Notes: a model not told the origin generated them from the sequence alone. A stretch of DNA of 64,000 bases from Macrothele yani (GCA_039090855.1 CM077034.1:230953005-231017004); one strand, 5' to 3'. Counted from the first letter of the stretch, positions 23,077-33,620 are shown. Numbers and translations: made by a program.

Positions 23077-24759
23077 ATAGATGCCAACTAGTACGGATTT
23101 TTGGTTGCTGTTACGGAAGTACGGAAACACCGCTGAATTTACGGAAAATCGCCATTTGATTTAATTTTCTGAGATAGAAAGCAAATTTTCATCAACTTAA
23201 AAATTTTTGTTGGTTCTTCAAGTTTTTCTGGGGGAAAAAAAAATGAAATGCTACATTCAGGGCTGCCAGACCTGCGCCAATTGCGCCAGCCGCGCCAAGA
23301 CGTTGTTATTGCGCCATTCTGCAAAAAAAAATCGCCATTTCGACGAAATCTGCGCCAATTTTGCGCCAAAAGTTAAAATTTACCGGTCATCGATATTTTA
23401 GCGTTATCTTACGACATTCGAAGTCGATTCAGCTGTGAATGGGGAATTCGTACGGGAGATTCTTCCGCGGATTCGCGGAGTCCCCTCCGGTTTTTTTTTT
23501 TGGGTTTTTTTTTTTCCGAGATCGATGCAAAAGTGAAGAAATTTTCGGGATATTAGTTGGGGGATCGTATTCCGTCTGGGGACGTTGTTTCGTCTTTTTA
23601 AACGTTTGGAAACGGAAGTTAAACGAAGTGCAGATTTTTCCCCGCAATCGTATTTCTTTTCTCTCGCGATGATGCTTCTGTTCAGTATTGTTAAATATAA
23701 TTTCATTGCATAATTTCAGCTTGAAATTGTAGGCAACGATTTCCGAAAACGGAAGTTAGGCCGCCCGAAAATTTCCCCGTAATCTTCTGCGACGAGATTC
23801 TCACGCTGATTCGAAGAATTCCGTCTTTTTTTTTTGTTAGCATTTGGGAGGATTGGTGGCGGCGGAGGGGGAGGGGGAGTTTTCTTCGTCGGAGGACGGA
23901 ATTTCATCCTTCGAAAACGGAAAGTAGACTGAGATAAGATTTCTCTGGTAATCGTAATTTCTTTTTTTTTTCTCGCGATGTTTCCTCTACCCAGTATTGT
24001 TAGATATCCTTTTATTCCATAAATATTTGTATTTCAGCTTGAAAATGTTGGATAAATTTCCGAAAACTGAAGGCTTGAAAAATCGTTATTTCAAACCATG
24101 TTTCCCGATTCAGCGATCACAAAAAAATATTCGTGTGGAAGAACCAAGGCACTTCTTCAGCACATGGCCAGTGTTTCTACAAGTAACATCGTATCTGAAG
24201 TTTAAAAAAATCCTTTTTCTCTATCTATGGACGGAAGTAGTGATGCTCAAGCAAATAAACTGTATCCCATTACAATAAAATATTTTGACGAAAAATAGGG
24301 AAAAATTCAACTGTTTTGTTATCATTGGTTGAATCAAGTAATAATATGAGTTTGTTAAAAAATATATCTCATTGAGCAACTGTGTGTCATTTTCCTGTGA
24401 CAATGCTAACACTATCATAGGTCAAGTGAAAGGTGTTGTTTCTCACATAAAGAAGGTTCAGCCTGCAATTATAGTGCGGCGATGTTCATACCATATAGTA
24501 AATTTAGCTGCGCAGAAATCTGCTACTCAACGGAAAGGATTTAATGTTGAGCAGTTTCTGATACAGTTGTATTTTTTTTTTTTTTTTTTTTTTTGGAGAA
24601 AAGTTCAAAGAGGAAACACAATCTAAAACTGAGTCAAGCTGTTTGTGGTACCAAACCACACAAAATTCTAAAGCATGTCAATACTCGCTGGTTATCACTT
24701 TTGGAATACCTGCCAGCAGGACGCACATGACATAAAGCCAGATAGGAATCAAAATATAT

Positions 24760-24832
24760 GTCTGCGTAGCTCAGTTGGTAGAGCGACTTGTTCCGGAATA
24801 AGCGGCCTCGGGTTCGAATCCCGGCGTAGACC
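24760..24832 (+). tRNA. tRNA-like SINE head
   Basis: A 73-nt cloverleaf: acceptor GTCTGCG/CGTAGAC, D arm GCTC/GAGC, anticodon stem CTTGT/ATAAG around TCCGGA, and T arm with GGTTCGAATCCC. Pairing is better than in the array copies at 16702-19302. The six-base anticodon loop leaves identity unclear, and the SINE context argues against a genuine tRNA gene. Confidence 0.6.
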
Positions 24833-24863
24833 AAAAATGACGGAGAAATTTACTTCGTTATAC
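24760..24863 (+). mobile_element. Short tRNA-derived SINE in the hAT
   Basis: A tRNA-like head is followed by the GACGGAGAAATTTACTTCGTTA tail. It is flanked by AATATATGT at 24753-24761 and 24864-24872, a target-site duplication that overlaps the first two bases of the tRNA-like head. The same tail occurs in every unit of the array at 16557-19380, so this is the dispersed form of that family. Confidence 0.8.
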
Positions 24864-25570
24864 AATATATGTGTTCCCTGTTTCCAGTTTTGAAACCAGA
24901 AGAATCTGAATTTGCTCACTACCAGTTTGAAAATTTTAACTGTGCTGTTACTTCTGGGAGAATGGATGAAGCGTGGCACAGAATTTCTTTAATGAAAAAT
25001 GAAAGTGGCCAGTTGAAGTATGAATCATTAAGCAAAATTATGAAAATGATTTTAATAGTCCCTCATAGCAATGCAAGTACAGAAAGAATTTTTAGTATTG
25101 TGAAAAAAAAACCATGAATGATTCAGACCTAAGTTAAGCAGTCATGTGCTGTCTTCTTTATTAGTAGAAAAAATAAACAGCATTGCACATACTATGCTAT
25201 CAGAAGACGTTTTTGCAAATTGAACTAAGGAAATCCGAAATGGCAATTACAGCCAGTTTATCATAATAATTTAGCAACATTCCAAGGAATAATTTTTCTT
25301 GATGTCTGGAGGTAATTTATTATATTTTCCTGGTAGACAGTATTTTAAATTTTCCCACTAGCAAATTATTTTTTATTGTATTATTATTATTATTATTTTG
25401 TTAATAGTTCTGACAGATTAAAATTTGTTGCAGTGTTAAATACCCAAATTTGCCGCTGTAGATTGGATTACTGAAAATTACTGAAAAAAAAAATGTTACT
25501 GAAAATTACTGAAAAATGAACATGTTGGTTACTGAAAACTACTTTTAGAGGTTGGCATCTATGCTCTTGA

Positions 25571-25947
25571 TTTTTTAGCCTGTTGCTAGATGTGTGTGTG
25601 TACGCTCGCCGTACCAAGTTTACTATGCTGTTTTTTTTATGTATCACTGGATGGTGCGACGAGTATGGTATCAGTACAGGTATGTAAGTTGCTTTCCTGA
25701 ACACAGAGTATTCAAAGCTATTTTTGTTTTTCTTTAGTTGAATGTCCAGGAAGGATAGGCAATTATCCTCTTCAAACTCAATAGTTAGCTCTATGGTGTT
25801 ACAGATTTTGCTAAACCGCTGTGCTAGATCTTGTAGCTCGGCTTTGTTAAGTTTTGACATTATAATAACGTCGTCTACATATCGAGCATATAAAGTATTG
25901 GTTTTTCAGGTAGATTTTGAATAATTTCTTTTTCGAGGTATGCCATA
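25571..25947 (-). mobile_element. Penelope-like element, minus-strand reverse-transcriptase part
   Basis: Read leftward from 25947, the frame gives LEKEIIQNLPEKPILYARYV, DDVIIMSKL, then CLSFLDIQLKKN, FRKATYIPVL and SHHPVIHKK. The catalytic YVDD lies at 25870-25881, and the FLD...FRK.T....SHHP..HK succession is the hallmark C-terminal RT region of Penelope-like elements. The frame is open across this part and runs into the hAT target site. The upstream RT is missing: at about 25948 the sequence switches to an opposite-facing copy. Confidence 0.82.
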
Positions 25948-27043
25948 AATCAGGAACCTACGAAATTCCAATTGCACACATACCCCCAATATCGTACATT
26001 GGAAGTACGAAAAACAGATTAAAAAAAAGACTTAAACAACACATATCTAACTGGCAAAAAAAAAAAAAAAGAGCCAAAACTGCTTTAGTGCAATTCTGCA
26101 TGGAAAACCGGACATTCCCAAAATTCGATGAAATTAAATTGCTAAAAAAGAATAAAAAATCGGAAAGGCAAATGACGAGGGAAGAAGCAATCTTAATCTA
26201 TAAAAATAAAGCAAGGATATGTAACCAGAACGACCCTAGCACATTATCTGGCCTGTGGAAAGAACTAATAAGACAAGAAAAACAACAACAAAAGAAAAAC
26301 TGGCAAAAAAGACAAGAAAACCAGGATAGGAAAAGAAACTGAAAAAAATATATATATTTAAAAAAAAAGTTCTTTGAATAAAGCTCATGTTGAGAAATGG
26401 CTTCCTAGTTTCTTAATTCAATTACTAATCTAAAACAACTATTATGGGAATTTTACTAGGACATTTTTTCATTTAAATTGCAAATTTTCGGAGAAAACTC
26501 TTCTTCTTCAGGCTGTCTTGTTGTTGTCACCTTTTCCTGTCACTATCGCGGTTACAGTTAACCTTGGCGGTTTAGGTTATTTTTCATCAAATCCTGCCAG
26601 ATGTTAAGCAGGGAAAATCCTCTGCAGTCATTCATGGTGGAATTTTGATTTTTCGCAATCTCTATTCCTTCTTTCAGCTTTCTTTTTCGAAAATTGCTTT
26701 GGAAACTGATGACTTTAAGGGAATTCCAATCCATGCTGTGCCCAGTTTCTCTAACATGCCTATCTAATCCAGTCTTGTTGGAGCCATTTTTTACAGCTGC
26801 CTTATGTTCTGCTATACGAGTATTAAAAAAAGTTGTTTTAATGAAACATAGATGGCGCCAGCCGGGCTTGATAACGAAATATATCCAAGAAAGTATATCC
26901 GACGAATGGCAACAAGGAGTATCGGACTCCATTAGCCCGAAGTTAACCACGAACATCGGTGGTAAAGTCGCCACGCTCCTGATTATGAAGAAATGGGCGA
27001 AAATTACGAGTATAAAGAACGGTGAAAAGAGAATAGTAGAATG
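25948..27043 (+). mobile_element. Penelope-like element, plus-strand 5'-truncated copy
   Basis: The frame from 25948 to 26342 reads SGTYEIPIAHIPPISYIGST, then RLKQHISNWQ and FCMENRTFPKFDEI, and ends in a Lys/Gln/Asn-rich tail with a stop at 26342. It is the intact counterpart of the frameshifted GIY-YIG in 22208-23076. The 3' tail homologous to that copy lies at 26840-27043. The 26365-26835 segment is extra and contains a different Penelope relic facing the other way. This copy meets the minus-strand RT part head to head at 25947/25948. Confidence 0.8.
26480..26835 (-). pseudogene. Second Penelope-like GIY-YIG endonuclease fragment, inserted
   Basis: On the minus strand from about 26830 to 26558 the frame reads NTRIAEHKAAVKNG, DRHVRETGHSMDW, then FRKRKLKEGIEIAK and LNIW. 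This matches the second half of the GIY-YIG domain (R..EH..A, H....GH.mDW, R..KE.I.I). It differs from the SGTYEIP family next to it. Downstream on the same strand, 26513-26480 contains a hammerhead-like CTGAAGA...CGAAA core. Confidence 0.72.
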
Positions 27044-27104
27044 ATTAGAGCTATCTAATAGTCAGAATTAGAACTACTAATAGGAATTGATAATATTTTA
27101 TGAT

Positions 27105-28685
27105 ATGTAATATTTATACATATTTTTTCATAACTTTATTTATACATAATATTTTTTCATAACATTATTTATACATAATATTTTTTTATAACATTATTTG
27201 TACATAATATTTTTTCACAACATTATTTATTCATAATATTTCTTTATAACATCATTTGTACATAATATTTTTTCATAACATTATTTGTACTTATATTTTT
27301 TCATAACATTATTTGTACATAATATTTTTTCATAACATTATTTATACATAATATTTTTTTATAACATCATTTGTACATAATATGTTTTCATAACATTATT
27401 TGTACTTATATTTTTTCATAACATTATTTGTACATAATATTTTTTCATAACATTATTTGTACATAATATTTTTTCATAACATTTGTACATAATATTTTTT
27501 CATAACATTATTTATACATAATATTTTTTTATAACATCATTTGTACATAATATTTTTTCATAACATTATTTGTACATAATATTTTTTTATAACCTTATTT
27601 GTACATAATATTTTTTCATAACATTATTTATACATAATATTTTTTATAACATCATTTGTACATAATATTTTTTCATAACATTATTTATACATAATATTTT
27701 TTTATAACATCATTTGTACATAATATGTTTTCATAACATTATTTGTACTTATATTTTTTCATAACATTATTTGTACATAATATTTTTTCATAACATTATT
27801 TGTACATAATATTTTTTCATAACATTTGTACATAATATTTTTTCATAACATTATTTATACATAATATTTTTTTATAACATCATTTGTACATAATATTTTT
27901 TCATAACATTATTTGTACATAATATTTTTTTATAACCTTATTTGTACATAATATTTTTTCATAACATTATTTATACATAATATTTTTTTATAACATCATT
28001 TGTACATAATATGTTTTCATAACATTATTTGTACTTATATTTTTTCATAACATTATTTGTACATAATATTTTTTTATAACATCATTTGTACATAATATGT
28101 TTTCATAACATTATTTGTACTTATATTTTTTCATAACATTATTTGTACATAATATTTTTTCATAACATTATTTATACATAATATTTTTTTATAACATCAT
28201 TTGTACATAATATGTTTTCATAACATTATTTGTACTTATATTTTTTCATAACATTATTTGTACATAATATTTTTTCATAACATTTGTACATAATATTTTT
28301 TCATAACATTATTTATACATAATATTTTTTTATAACATCATTTGTACATAATATTTTTTCATAACATTATTTGTACATAATATTTTTTTATAACCTTATT
28401 TGTACATAATATTTTTTCATAACATTATTTATACATAATATTTTTTTATAACATCATTTGTACATAATATGTTTTCATAACATTATTTGTACTTATATTT
28501 TTTCATAACATTATTTGTACATAATATTTTTTCATAACATTATTTGTACATAATATTTTTTCATAACATTTGTACATAATATTTTTTCATAACATTATTT
28601 ATGCATAATATTTTTTTATAACATCATTTGTACATAATATTTTTTCATAACATTATTTGTACATAATATTTTTTCACAACACTAA
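27105..28685 (+). repeat. AT-rich 29-bp minisatellite
   Basis: About 54 direct copies of a unit close to CATAATATTTTTTCATAACA plus TTATTTGTA, occasionally shortened to 20-28 bp. Variants such as CATAATATGTTTTCATAAC (near 27380, 27720, 28010, 28097, 28212, 28467) recur in the same local order, showing block amplification. No coding or RNA feature. Confidence 0.9.
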
Positions 28686-28917
28686 TTTTTCCACCTACCT
28701 AGGTGCCATCTACCTCTCAGTGTCAGGAATTAGTAAATCTTATTGTTTGTTTTTATGATTTATTTCAACTTAGTATGTATGTACTTGACAGTGGCTGGGT
28801 GTAGTTGTGAGTGACATGAATAAATGTAATCTGTTGTGTGCAGATAAATAAATGTATTCTCTCTAATAACCTGTTTTTATTTTACAGCCACAAAGATCTT
28901 TGCATGCCAAAGATGTG
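28686..28917. other. Unique intron segment
   Basis: No gene, RNA or element recognised between the minisatellite and the RTE tail. Confidence 0.5.
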
Positions 28918-30755
28918 TAGTATCATCATCATCATCATCATTGTCAACCATTATCAATCCACTGCTGGACGAAGGTCTCCCCAAGTTTCCTCCACAACGG
29001 TCTGTCTTGTGCCAGTCTCCTCCATGTCACTCCCGCATGCTTTCGAATTTCATCCACCCATCTCCCATGTGGTCTTTTTCTGGGTCTTTTCCTGTCCCTT
29101 GGAATCCAATCTAAAATTTCGGCTGTGTCTGTCCTTCTGCCAGTATGTCCAGCCCATTGCCATTTCAGGGATTTAACTCTGATCATGATGTCTTCCACTC
29201 TCGTCATTTTTCGGATCCACGAGTTCCTCTTCTTATATCTCCTGGTTATACCAAGCATGCACCTCTCCATGTTGCTTTGAGTTGTCTGCAGCCTTTGTAT
29301 GTCTCTTTTAGTTAAGGTCCACGTCTCTGCACCATACGTAAGCACTGGAAGGATGCATTGATCAAACACTTTTCTTTTAAGACATAATGGCATATTGCTC
29401 TTGAAAATTATGCTGTTTCTTCCAAAAGCTCTCCAGGCAAGTTTTGTACGCCGATTAATTTCTTCATCAATGTGACCCTCACTTGATATCTGCTGTCCAA
29501 GATAAACATACGTATCTGTTATCTCCAGTTTTTCTCCATCAATCGATAAATCTTCATTTCTTGTAAAAGCATTGAACATCACTTTTGTCCTCTGAAAGTT
29601 CATTTTTAATCCCACTTCTTTACTCTTGTCAGCAAGTTCCTGCATCATACTCTGTAGCTCTGATGGGGTAGTTGCAAAAATGACTATGTCATCAGCAAAA
29701 CGAAGCTGGGTTAGATAATCTCCATTAATCTTTATCCCTTTGTTTTCCCAGTTCAGTGATTGAAAGACATTTTCCAATGTGGCATTAAAGAGCTTCGGAG
29801 ATATGGTGTCACCTTGTCTCACTCCCTTTCCAATTTTTATGTGTGTTGTATTTTCAAATAGCAGAATATTTGCACTTGCATTTTCATAGATGTTATTAAT
29901 AATATTAATGTATGCATCTTCAATACCGCAGGATTTCAGAGCCGTGGTAACTGCTGATGGTTTCACCGAATCAAAGGCTTTTTCATAATCGATAAAAGCC
30001 ATGCACAATGGAAGTTCATATTCCCTCGCTCTTTCAATTAGTTCTCTCAGTACGTGGATATGATCTATTGTGCTGTAGCCACTCCTGAATCCAGCTTGTT
30101 CTCTCGGTTGAGCCATGTCCAGTGTTACCTTCAAGCGGTGTGAAAGAACTTTAGTGAAGATTTTATAAACTACTGATAGGAGGCTGATAGGTCTGTAGTT
30201 TCCGAGATCCTCAATGTCACCTTTCTTATGTAGCAGGATCATTGTAGCGTTGTTCCAATCCTCAGGAATCTTTCCTTCATTAAGGCATCGAGTGAAAATT
30301 TGGGCGAGTACTGTTTCGATTTCTCCACTTGCTTCTTGTATGATGTCTACAGTAATTCCATCTTCTCCTGGAGCTTTTCCCTGCTTCATGTTCTTGATTG
30401 CATGTGCAACTTCTGCTGGAAGGACTGGAGGAACTCTGGTACTGGTACCTTTCATGATGTCTGGAGTGCATATATCATCCCTTTCATATAATTTGGAGTA
30501 GAAATCTTTCACTCTTGTCAAAATTTCGCCTCTATTTCTTGTTACAGAACCATCTTCTTTTCTCAGTGCCATAATCTGTTTTCTTCCCTTACTGAGATGT
30601 CCCTTTGCTATCTTAAGGCTTTGGTTGTTTTCAATTGTTTTCCTCACTAGTTCACAGTTAAATTTTCTTACGTCTTCAGTGATACTTTTTCGTGTTGTCT
30701 TGCATAGCTCTATATATTCCACTTTGGAAGTCACATCTTCTTTAGTTGTCCTCAA
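28918..30755 (-). mobile_element. RTE-clade non-LTR retrotransposon, 5'-truncated
   Basis: Bounded on its 3' side (left in this window) by an (ATC/GAT)n tail at 28921-28942 just beyond the stop codon. Short 3' microsatellite tails are typical of the RTE clade. The 5' side stops at about 30755 against a repeated TIR-like motif. The AP endonuclease region expected upstream is absent. No convincing target-site duplication was seen. Confidence 0.85.
28944..30755 (-). CDS. RTE-type reverse transcriptase, partial but uninterrupted (603 codons)
   Basis: It encodes an RNA-dependent DNA polymerase that copies the element's RNA at a nicked target. Visible landmarks by residue: GKAPGEDGI near 127, NYRPISLLS at 186, FIDYEKAFDSV at 254, GVRQGDTISP at 311, catalytic FADDIVIF at 353-360, and YLGQQIS near 420. 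The C-terminal domain is typical of RTE proteins: YGAETWTLTKRDIQRLQ, WQWAGHTGRR, RWVDEI..HAGVTW and AQDR..WR. Full-length RTE proteins are roughly 1,000 residues, so the N-terminal endonuclease third is missing. Compared with the copy at 31169-31636, three residues (HRW) are lost after RRTD. The first Met is only where the open frame happens to start. The open frame suggests a young insertion. Confidence 0.85.
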   Translation of the reverse strand: MRTTKEDVTSKVEYIELCKTTRKSITEDVRKFNCELVRKTIENNQSLKIAKGHLSKGRKQIMALRKEDGSVTRNRGEILTRVKDFYSKLYERDDICTPDIMKGTSTRVPPVLPAEVAHAIKNMKQGKAPGEDGITVDIIQEASGEIETVLAQIFTRCLNEGKIPEDWNNATMILLHKKGDIEDLGNYRPISLLSVVYKIFTKVLSHRLKVTLDMAQPREQAGFRSGYSTIDHIHVLRELIERAREYELPLCMAFIDYEKAFDSVKPSAVTTALKSCGIEDAYINIINNIYENASANILLFENTTHIKIGKGVRQGDTISPKLFNATLENVFQSLNWENKGIKINGDYLTQLRFADDIVIFATTPSELQSMMQELADKSKEVGLKMNFQRTKVMFNAFTRNEDLSIDGEKLEITDTYVYLGQQISSEGHIDEEINRRTKLAWRAFGRNSIIFKSNMPLCLKRKVFDQCILPVLTYGAETWTLTKRDIQRLQTTQSNMERCMLGITRRYKKRNSWIRKMTRVEDIMIRVKSLKWQWAGHTGRRTDTAEILDWIPRDRKRPRKRPHGRWVDEIRKHAGVTWRRLAQDRPLWRKLGETFVQQWIDNG

Positions 30756-31146
30756 GGGTGATCATTTTATCACGGGTGATCATTTTATCACGCAACCCGG
30801 CATTCAATGGCACACAACAGGGCATTTGGTTGTTGTAAAGGAAGAAAGTGTGTGACATGCCAACAGATGGCAGCACAATGCTCCCGAGATAGGAAGCGCA
30901 GGTGCCTGGTTAGTTGCGTTCCAGACCAGCGAGAAGAACGCTGCATTTATGAAAGTTGCTGAAAGACATTACAAGATGCCAATAACTGATTTTCGTTAGT
31001 AAAAAACAACCAACAATATAAAATATGTGGTATTATATAATAGAATAATAGCTATACACCATACGCACTACTGTTTCACACGTTATATACGTTCCATGTG
31101 TTGTGTGCATACTTGCAGCAAACTCATCTTGGCATTCATATATCAT

Positions 31147-31636
31147 ATCATCATCATCATCATCATTGTCAACCATTATCAATCCACTGCTGGACGAAGG
31201 TCTCCCCAAGTTTCCTCCACAATGGTCTGTCTTGTGCCAGTCTCCTCCATGTCACCCCTGCATACTTTCGAATTTCATCCACCCATCTCCCATGTGGTCT
31301 TCTTCTGGGTCTTTTCCTGTCCCTTGGAATCCAATCTAAAATTTCGGCTGTCCATCGATGATCTGTCCTTCTGGCAGTATGTCCAGCCCATTGCCATTTC
31401 AGGGATTTGACTCTGATCATGATGTCTTCCACTCTTGTCATTTTTCGGATCCACGAGTTCCTCTTCTTATATCTCCTGGTTACACCAAGCATGCACCTCT
31501 CCATGCTGCTTTCAGTTGTCTGCAGCCTTTGTATGTCTCTTTTAGTTAAGGTCCACGTCTCTGCATCATACGTAAGCACTGGAAGAATGCATTGATCAAA
31601 CACTTTTCTTTTAAGACATAATGGCATATTGCTCAT
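31147..31636 (-). mobile_element. RTE 3' fragment, severely 5'-truncated
   Basis: A 155-codon open frame (31636 to 31169) covers only the C-terminal domain, from MPLCLKRKVFDQCILP to the same stop as the longer copy at 28944, with the same (ATC)n tail at 31150-31165. It retains the DHRWTAEILDW segment that the longer copy has partly lost, so the copies are separate insertions. Confidence 0.85.
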
Positions 31637-32115
31637 ATACGACTAGGAATATTAATACAAGTTTCAATTGTCATCAAGGACTCCCCTTGTATCGGTATTT
31701 CAGATTAGTAAGCTTCATCCTGTATCTTGAAATAAAAATATGTATCTAGCATATCATTAGCCGCGTAGAATCTTCCTATTGCAAACAGGCCTAATTGAAA
31801 TTTGCGACCAGGGTTTAAACTCAAATAAAACACGACTATGGATATCATACAAAGAGAGTGTGAAAGAATATATACAATGCAATTAAAAACCATTTACTAT
31901 TAACAGGTGTCGTCAATCTTTAAAAGAAGGAATGGACAGAATCAAGGACAATCCAAACAGACATTAAATAAAATTTCCTCAATTATTGAACAATGCCAAA
32001 CAACCTCTGCAACACGCACACGACTCCACAGAAACCACCGGACATGTTTCGGCACGACTGACTTTCGGCCATTATGAACGGTATGCATTCTGGATCAATG
32101 TTCAAAGTTGTTATA
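31637..32115. other. Unassigned segment with a Penelope-tail-like motif
   Basis: No gene seen. On the minus strand, 32085-32036 reads TTCATAATGGCCGAAAG...GTGCCGAAACATGTC, resembling the motif after the GIY-YIG gene at 59550-59600. It may be the end of a Penelope-like element. Confidence 0.35.
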
Positions 32116-33620
32116 CACTGCTGGACAATTGCTAAGGACGGATCATAAACGGCTATATAGCGCATAAAAAAGTTAGTGTGGTTGGATGCCAAGTGAAATA
32201 AAATAATGTCAGAATGCCAGGACATTACAAGAAAGACAATTTATTGTGCTCTGAAATCCAGAAGGCTTTGGAACGTGTTCAAGGGACAAACAGGCCATTT
32301 TGTGCAGAATACGTAAACGTGAAAAAAATGCAATTACCGTCCTCCGGCGTAAGATGTCAATACGGGATATGGCCACCATGGAGGGCGATGCAAGATTCCA
32401 CACGTCGTGTCATGCTTTGCACAACATTATCAAGCAGCTGTTGGGGTAATTTATCCCATTCCTCTGTCAGTGCACGGATGAGGGTGTCCTTGTTTATTGG
32501 AGGGCATTGGCGACCAGCAAGACTCCTCCCCAAAGCATCCCACACATTTTCAATGGGATTCAGATCTGGAGAACGTGCTGGCCATACGAGGCGTTGAATA
32601 TCCTCGCTCTCAAGACACTCCTGGACAGCGACTGTTCGATGACATGTTGCGTTGTCGTCCATGAAAATGAATCTATCACCGACAGCACCACGGAACATGC
32701 GAACATGAGGTAGCAGAACATCATTAATGTATCGTTGGCCAGTCATAGTCCCAGTTGGAAGCACATAGAGGGACGTACGGCCATTGATCATGATGCCAGC
32801 CCATACCATGACACTACATGTCGGATATCCTGTATGTTTGCTGGACAATATGCAGTACCACTATCACGCCAGATCAGTTGTCGTCGACAATCAGACGATA
32901 GACTCTCATCTGAGAAGAGGACAGCAGACCAGTCGTTATCAGTCCAATTGCGATGTTGATGGCACCATTGCAAACGGGCGGTACGGTGACGTCTGGACAA
33001 TGGGATGCACACAACAGGACGGCGGGCGTATAGTCCTCCTTCATGCAAACGTCTGGCGACAGTTTTTCGGGAGATCCGCTTGCCAGTAGCAGCCATAAAC
33101 TGATTTGCTACCTCACTAGCTGTGCTGCGCCGGTGTCTTTTTGTTGATAGCACTATGTACGGATCTTCTGCAGGTGTCGTAATGCGAACACGACCTCCCC
33201 CGTGACGTTTGCTACACTCTCCATTTGTTTGAAATGATTTCCAAAGCCTTGAAACAGCACTGTGGCTGACGTCGAACTCCCTGGCAACATCTGTTATTTT
33301 TCGCCCTTCTTCAATCTTGCCAATAATACGGCCACGCGTAAAATCATCTAGGTGATGTCGGGAAGACATACTGAAAATTGCAAGTTCGTCAATTGATTCT
33401 TTCCCTTTCAACTTTGCGTTTGAACAACAACGGTCAATACGCGTCAAATCCTTTATATCTCTTATCAGCGCTATGACGTCACGAACAAGTTCGGCAATCC
33501 AAAATTTGCATACGCACAACACGTCTTACTGTATCCCGCACTTATGCTAATTTCCACATTTTCCTGCCTTCCATTTTATGGTTGCTATTGTGATCCGCCC
33601 TTAGCAATTGTCCGGCAGTG
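32116..33620 (-). mobile_element. Tc1-like transposon, copy 1 (1505 bp)
   Basis: TIRs: CACTGCTGGACAATTGCTAA at 32116 and its inverted counterpart ending CAATTGTCCGGCAGTG at 33620. Both ends are flanked by TA (32114-32115 and 33621-33622), the Tc1/mariner target duplication. About 94% or more of its length matches copy 2 at 60491-62002 by eye. Confidence 0.9.
32357..33369 (-). pseudogene. Tc1 transposase, one frameshift (copy 1)
   Basis: This is a cut-and-paste transposase of the DD34E type. The start chosen is the Met of MSSRHHLDDFTRG (33369), which begins the N-terminal helix-turn-helix (GRIIGKIEEGRKITDVAREF, then SHSAVSRLWKSFQ). The second HTH follows, with GRVR and the RRSTASEV and RISRKTVARRLHEGGL segments. 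The catalytic core shows LFSDES (first Asp), FMDDNATCHR (second Asp) and SPDLNPIENVWDALGR (final Glu). The frame breaks at about 32840-32850, between CPANI and HTGYPTCSVMVWAGI. A 9-bp deletion after FSDES is private to this copy. Normal length for the family is about 340 residues, and this gives 338 with the break. Confidence 0.88.

Larger units (their letters stand above)
24010..25118 (+). pseudogene. hAT transposase, frameshifted and SINE-interrupted
   Basis: Recognisable pieces in order: DGSSDAQANKLYPITIKYFD (about 24228-24287), SCDNANTIIGQVKGVVSHI with CSYHIVNLAAQ (about 24390-24520), and a C-terminal hAT dimerisation block YESLSKIMKMI...PHSNASTERIFSIVKK (about 25020-25112). These follow the DGSxD, sDNAnvMiGk.kGV, and PHSNAsvERvFS motifs of the family. 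Stops, frame changes, a T-run at about 24570-24594 and the SINE at 24760-24863 break it. The N-terminal BED-finger region is not recognised. Confidence 0.75.
23077..25562 (+). mobile_element. hAT-family DNA transposon inserted in the Penelope-like element
   Basis: The ends are inverted: ATAGATGCCAAC at 23077-23088 and GTTGGCATCTAT at 25551-25562. The flanks carry an 8-bp direct repeat matching at seven positions (GCTCTTGC at 23069-23076, GCTCTTGA at 25563-25570), as expected of hAT elements. Removing the element rejoins the Penelope reading frame (...NQE + LEFISK...). The interior holds a decayed hAT transposase and a later SINE. From 23077 to about 23990 there is no clear coding sequence. 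A stretch near 23261 (CAGGGCTGCCAGAC) resembles another hAT end, but no partner was found. Confidence 0.82.

Noticed and set aside
23261..23274. Second hAT terminal repeat (CAGGGCTGCCAGAC)
   Set aside because: No inverted partner or target duplication was found, so a separate element cannot be claimed.
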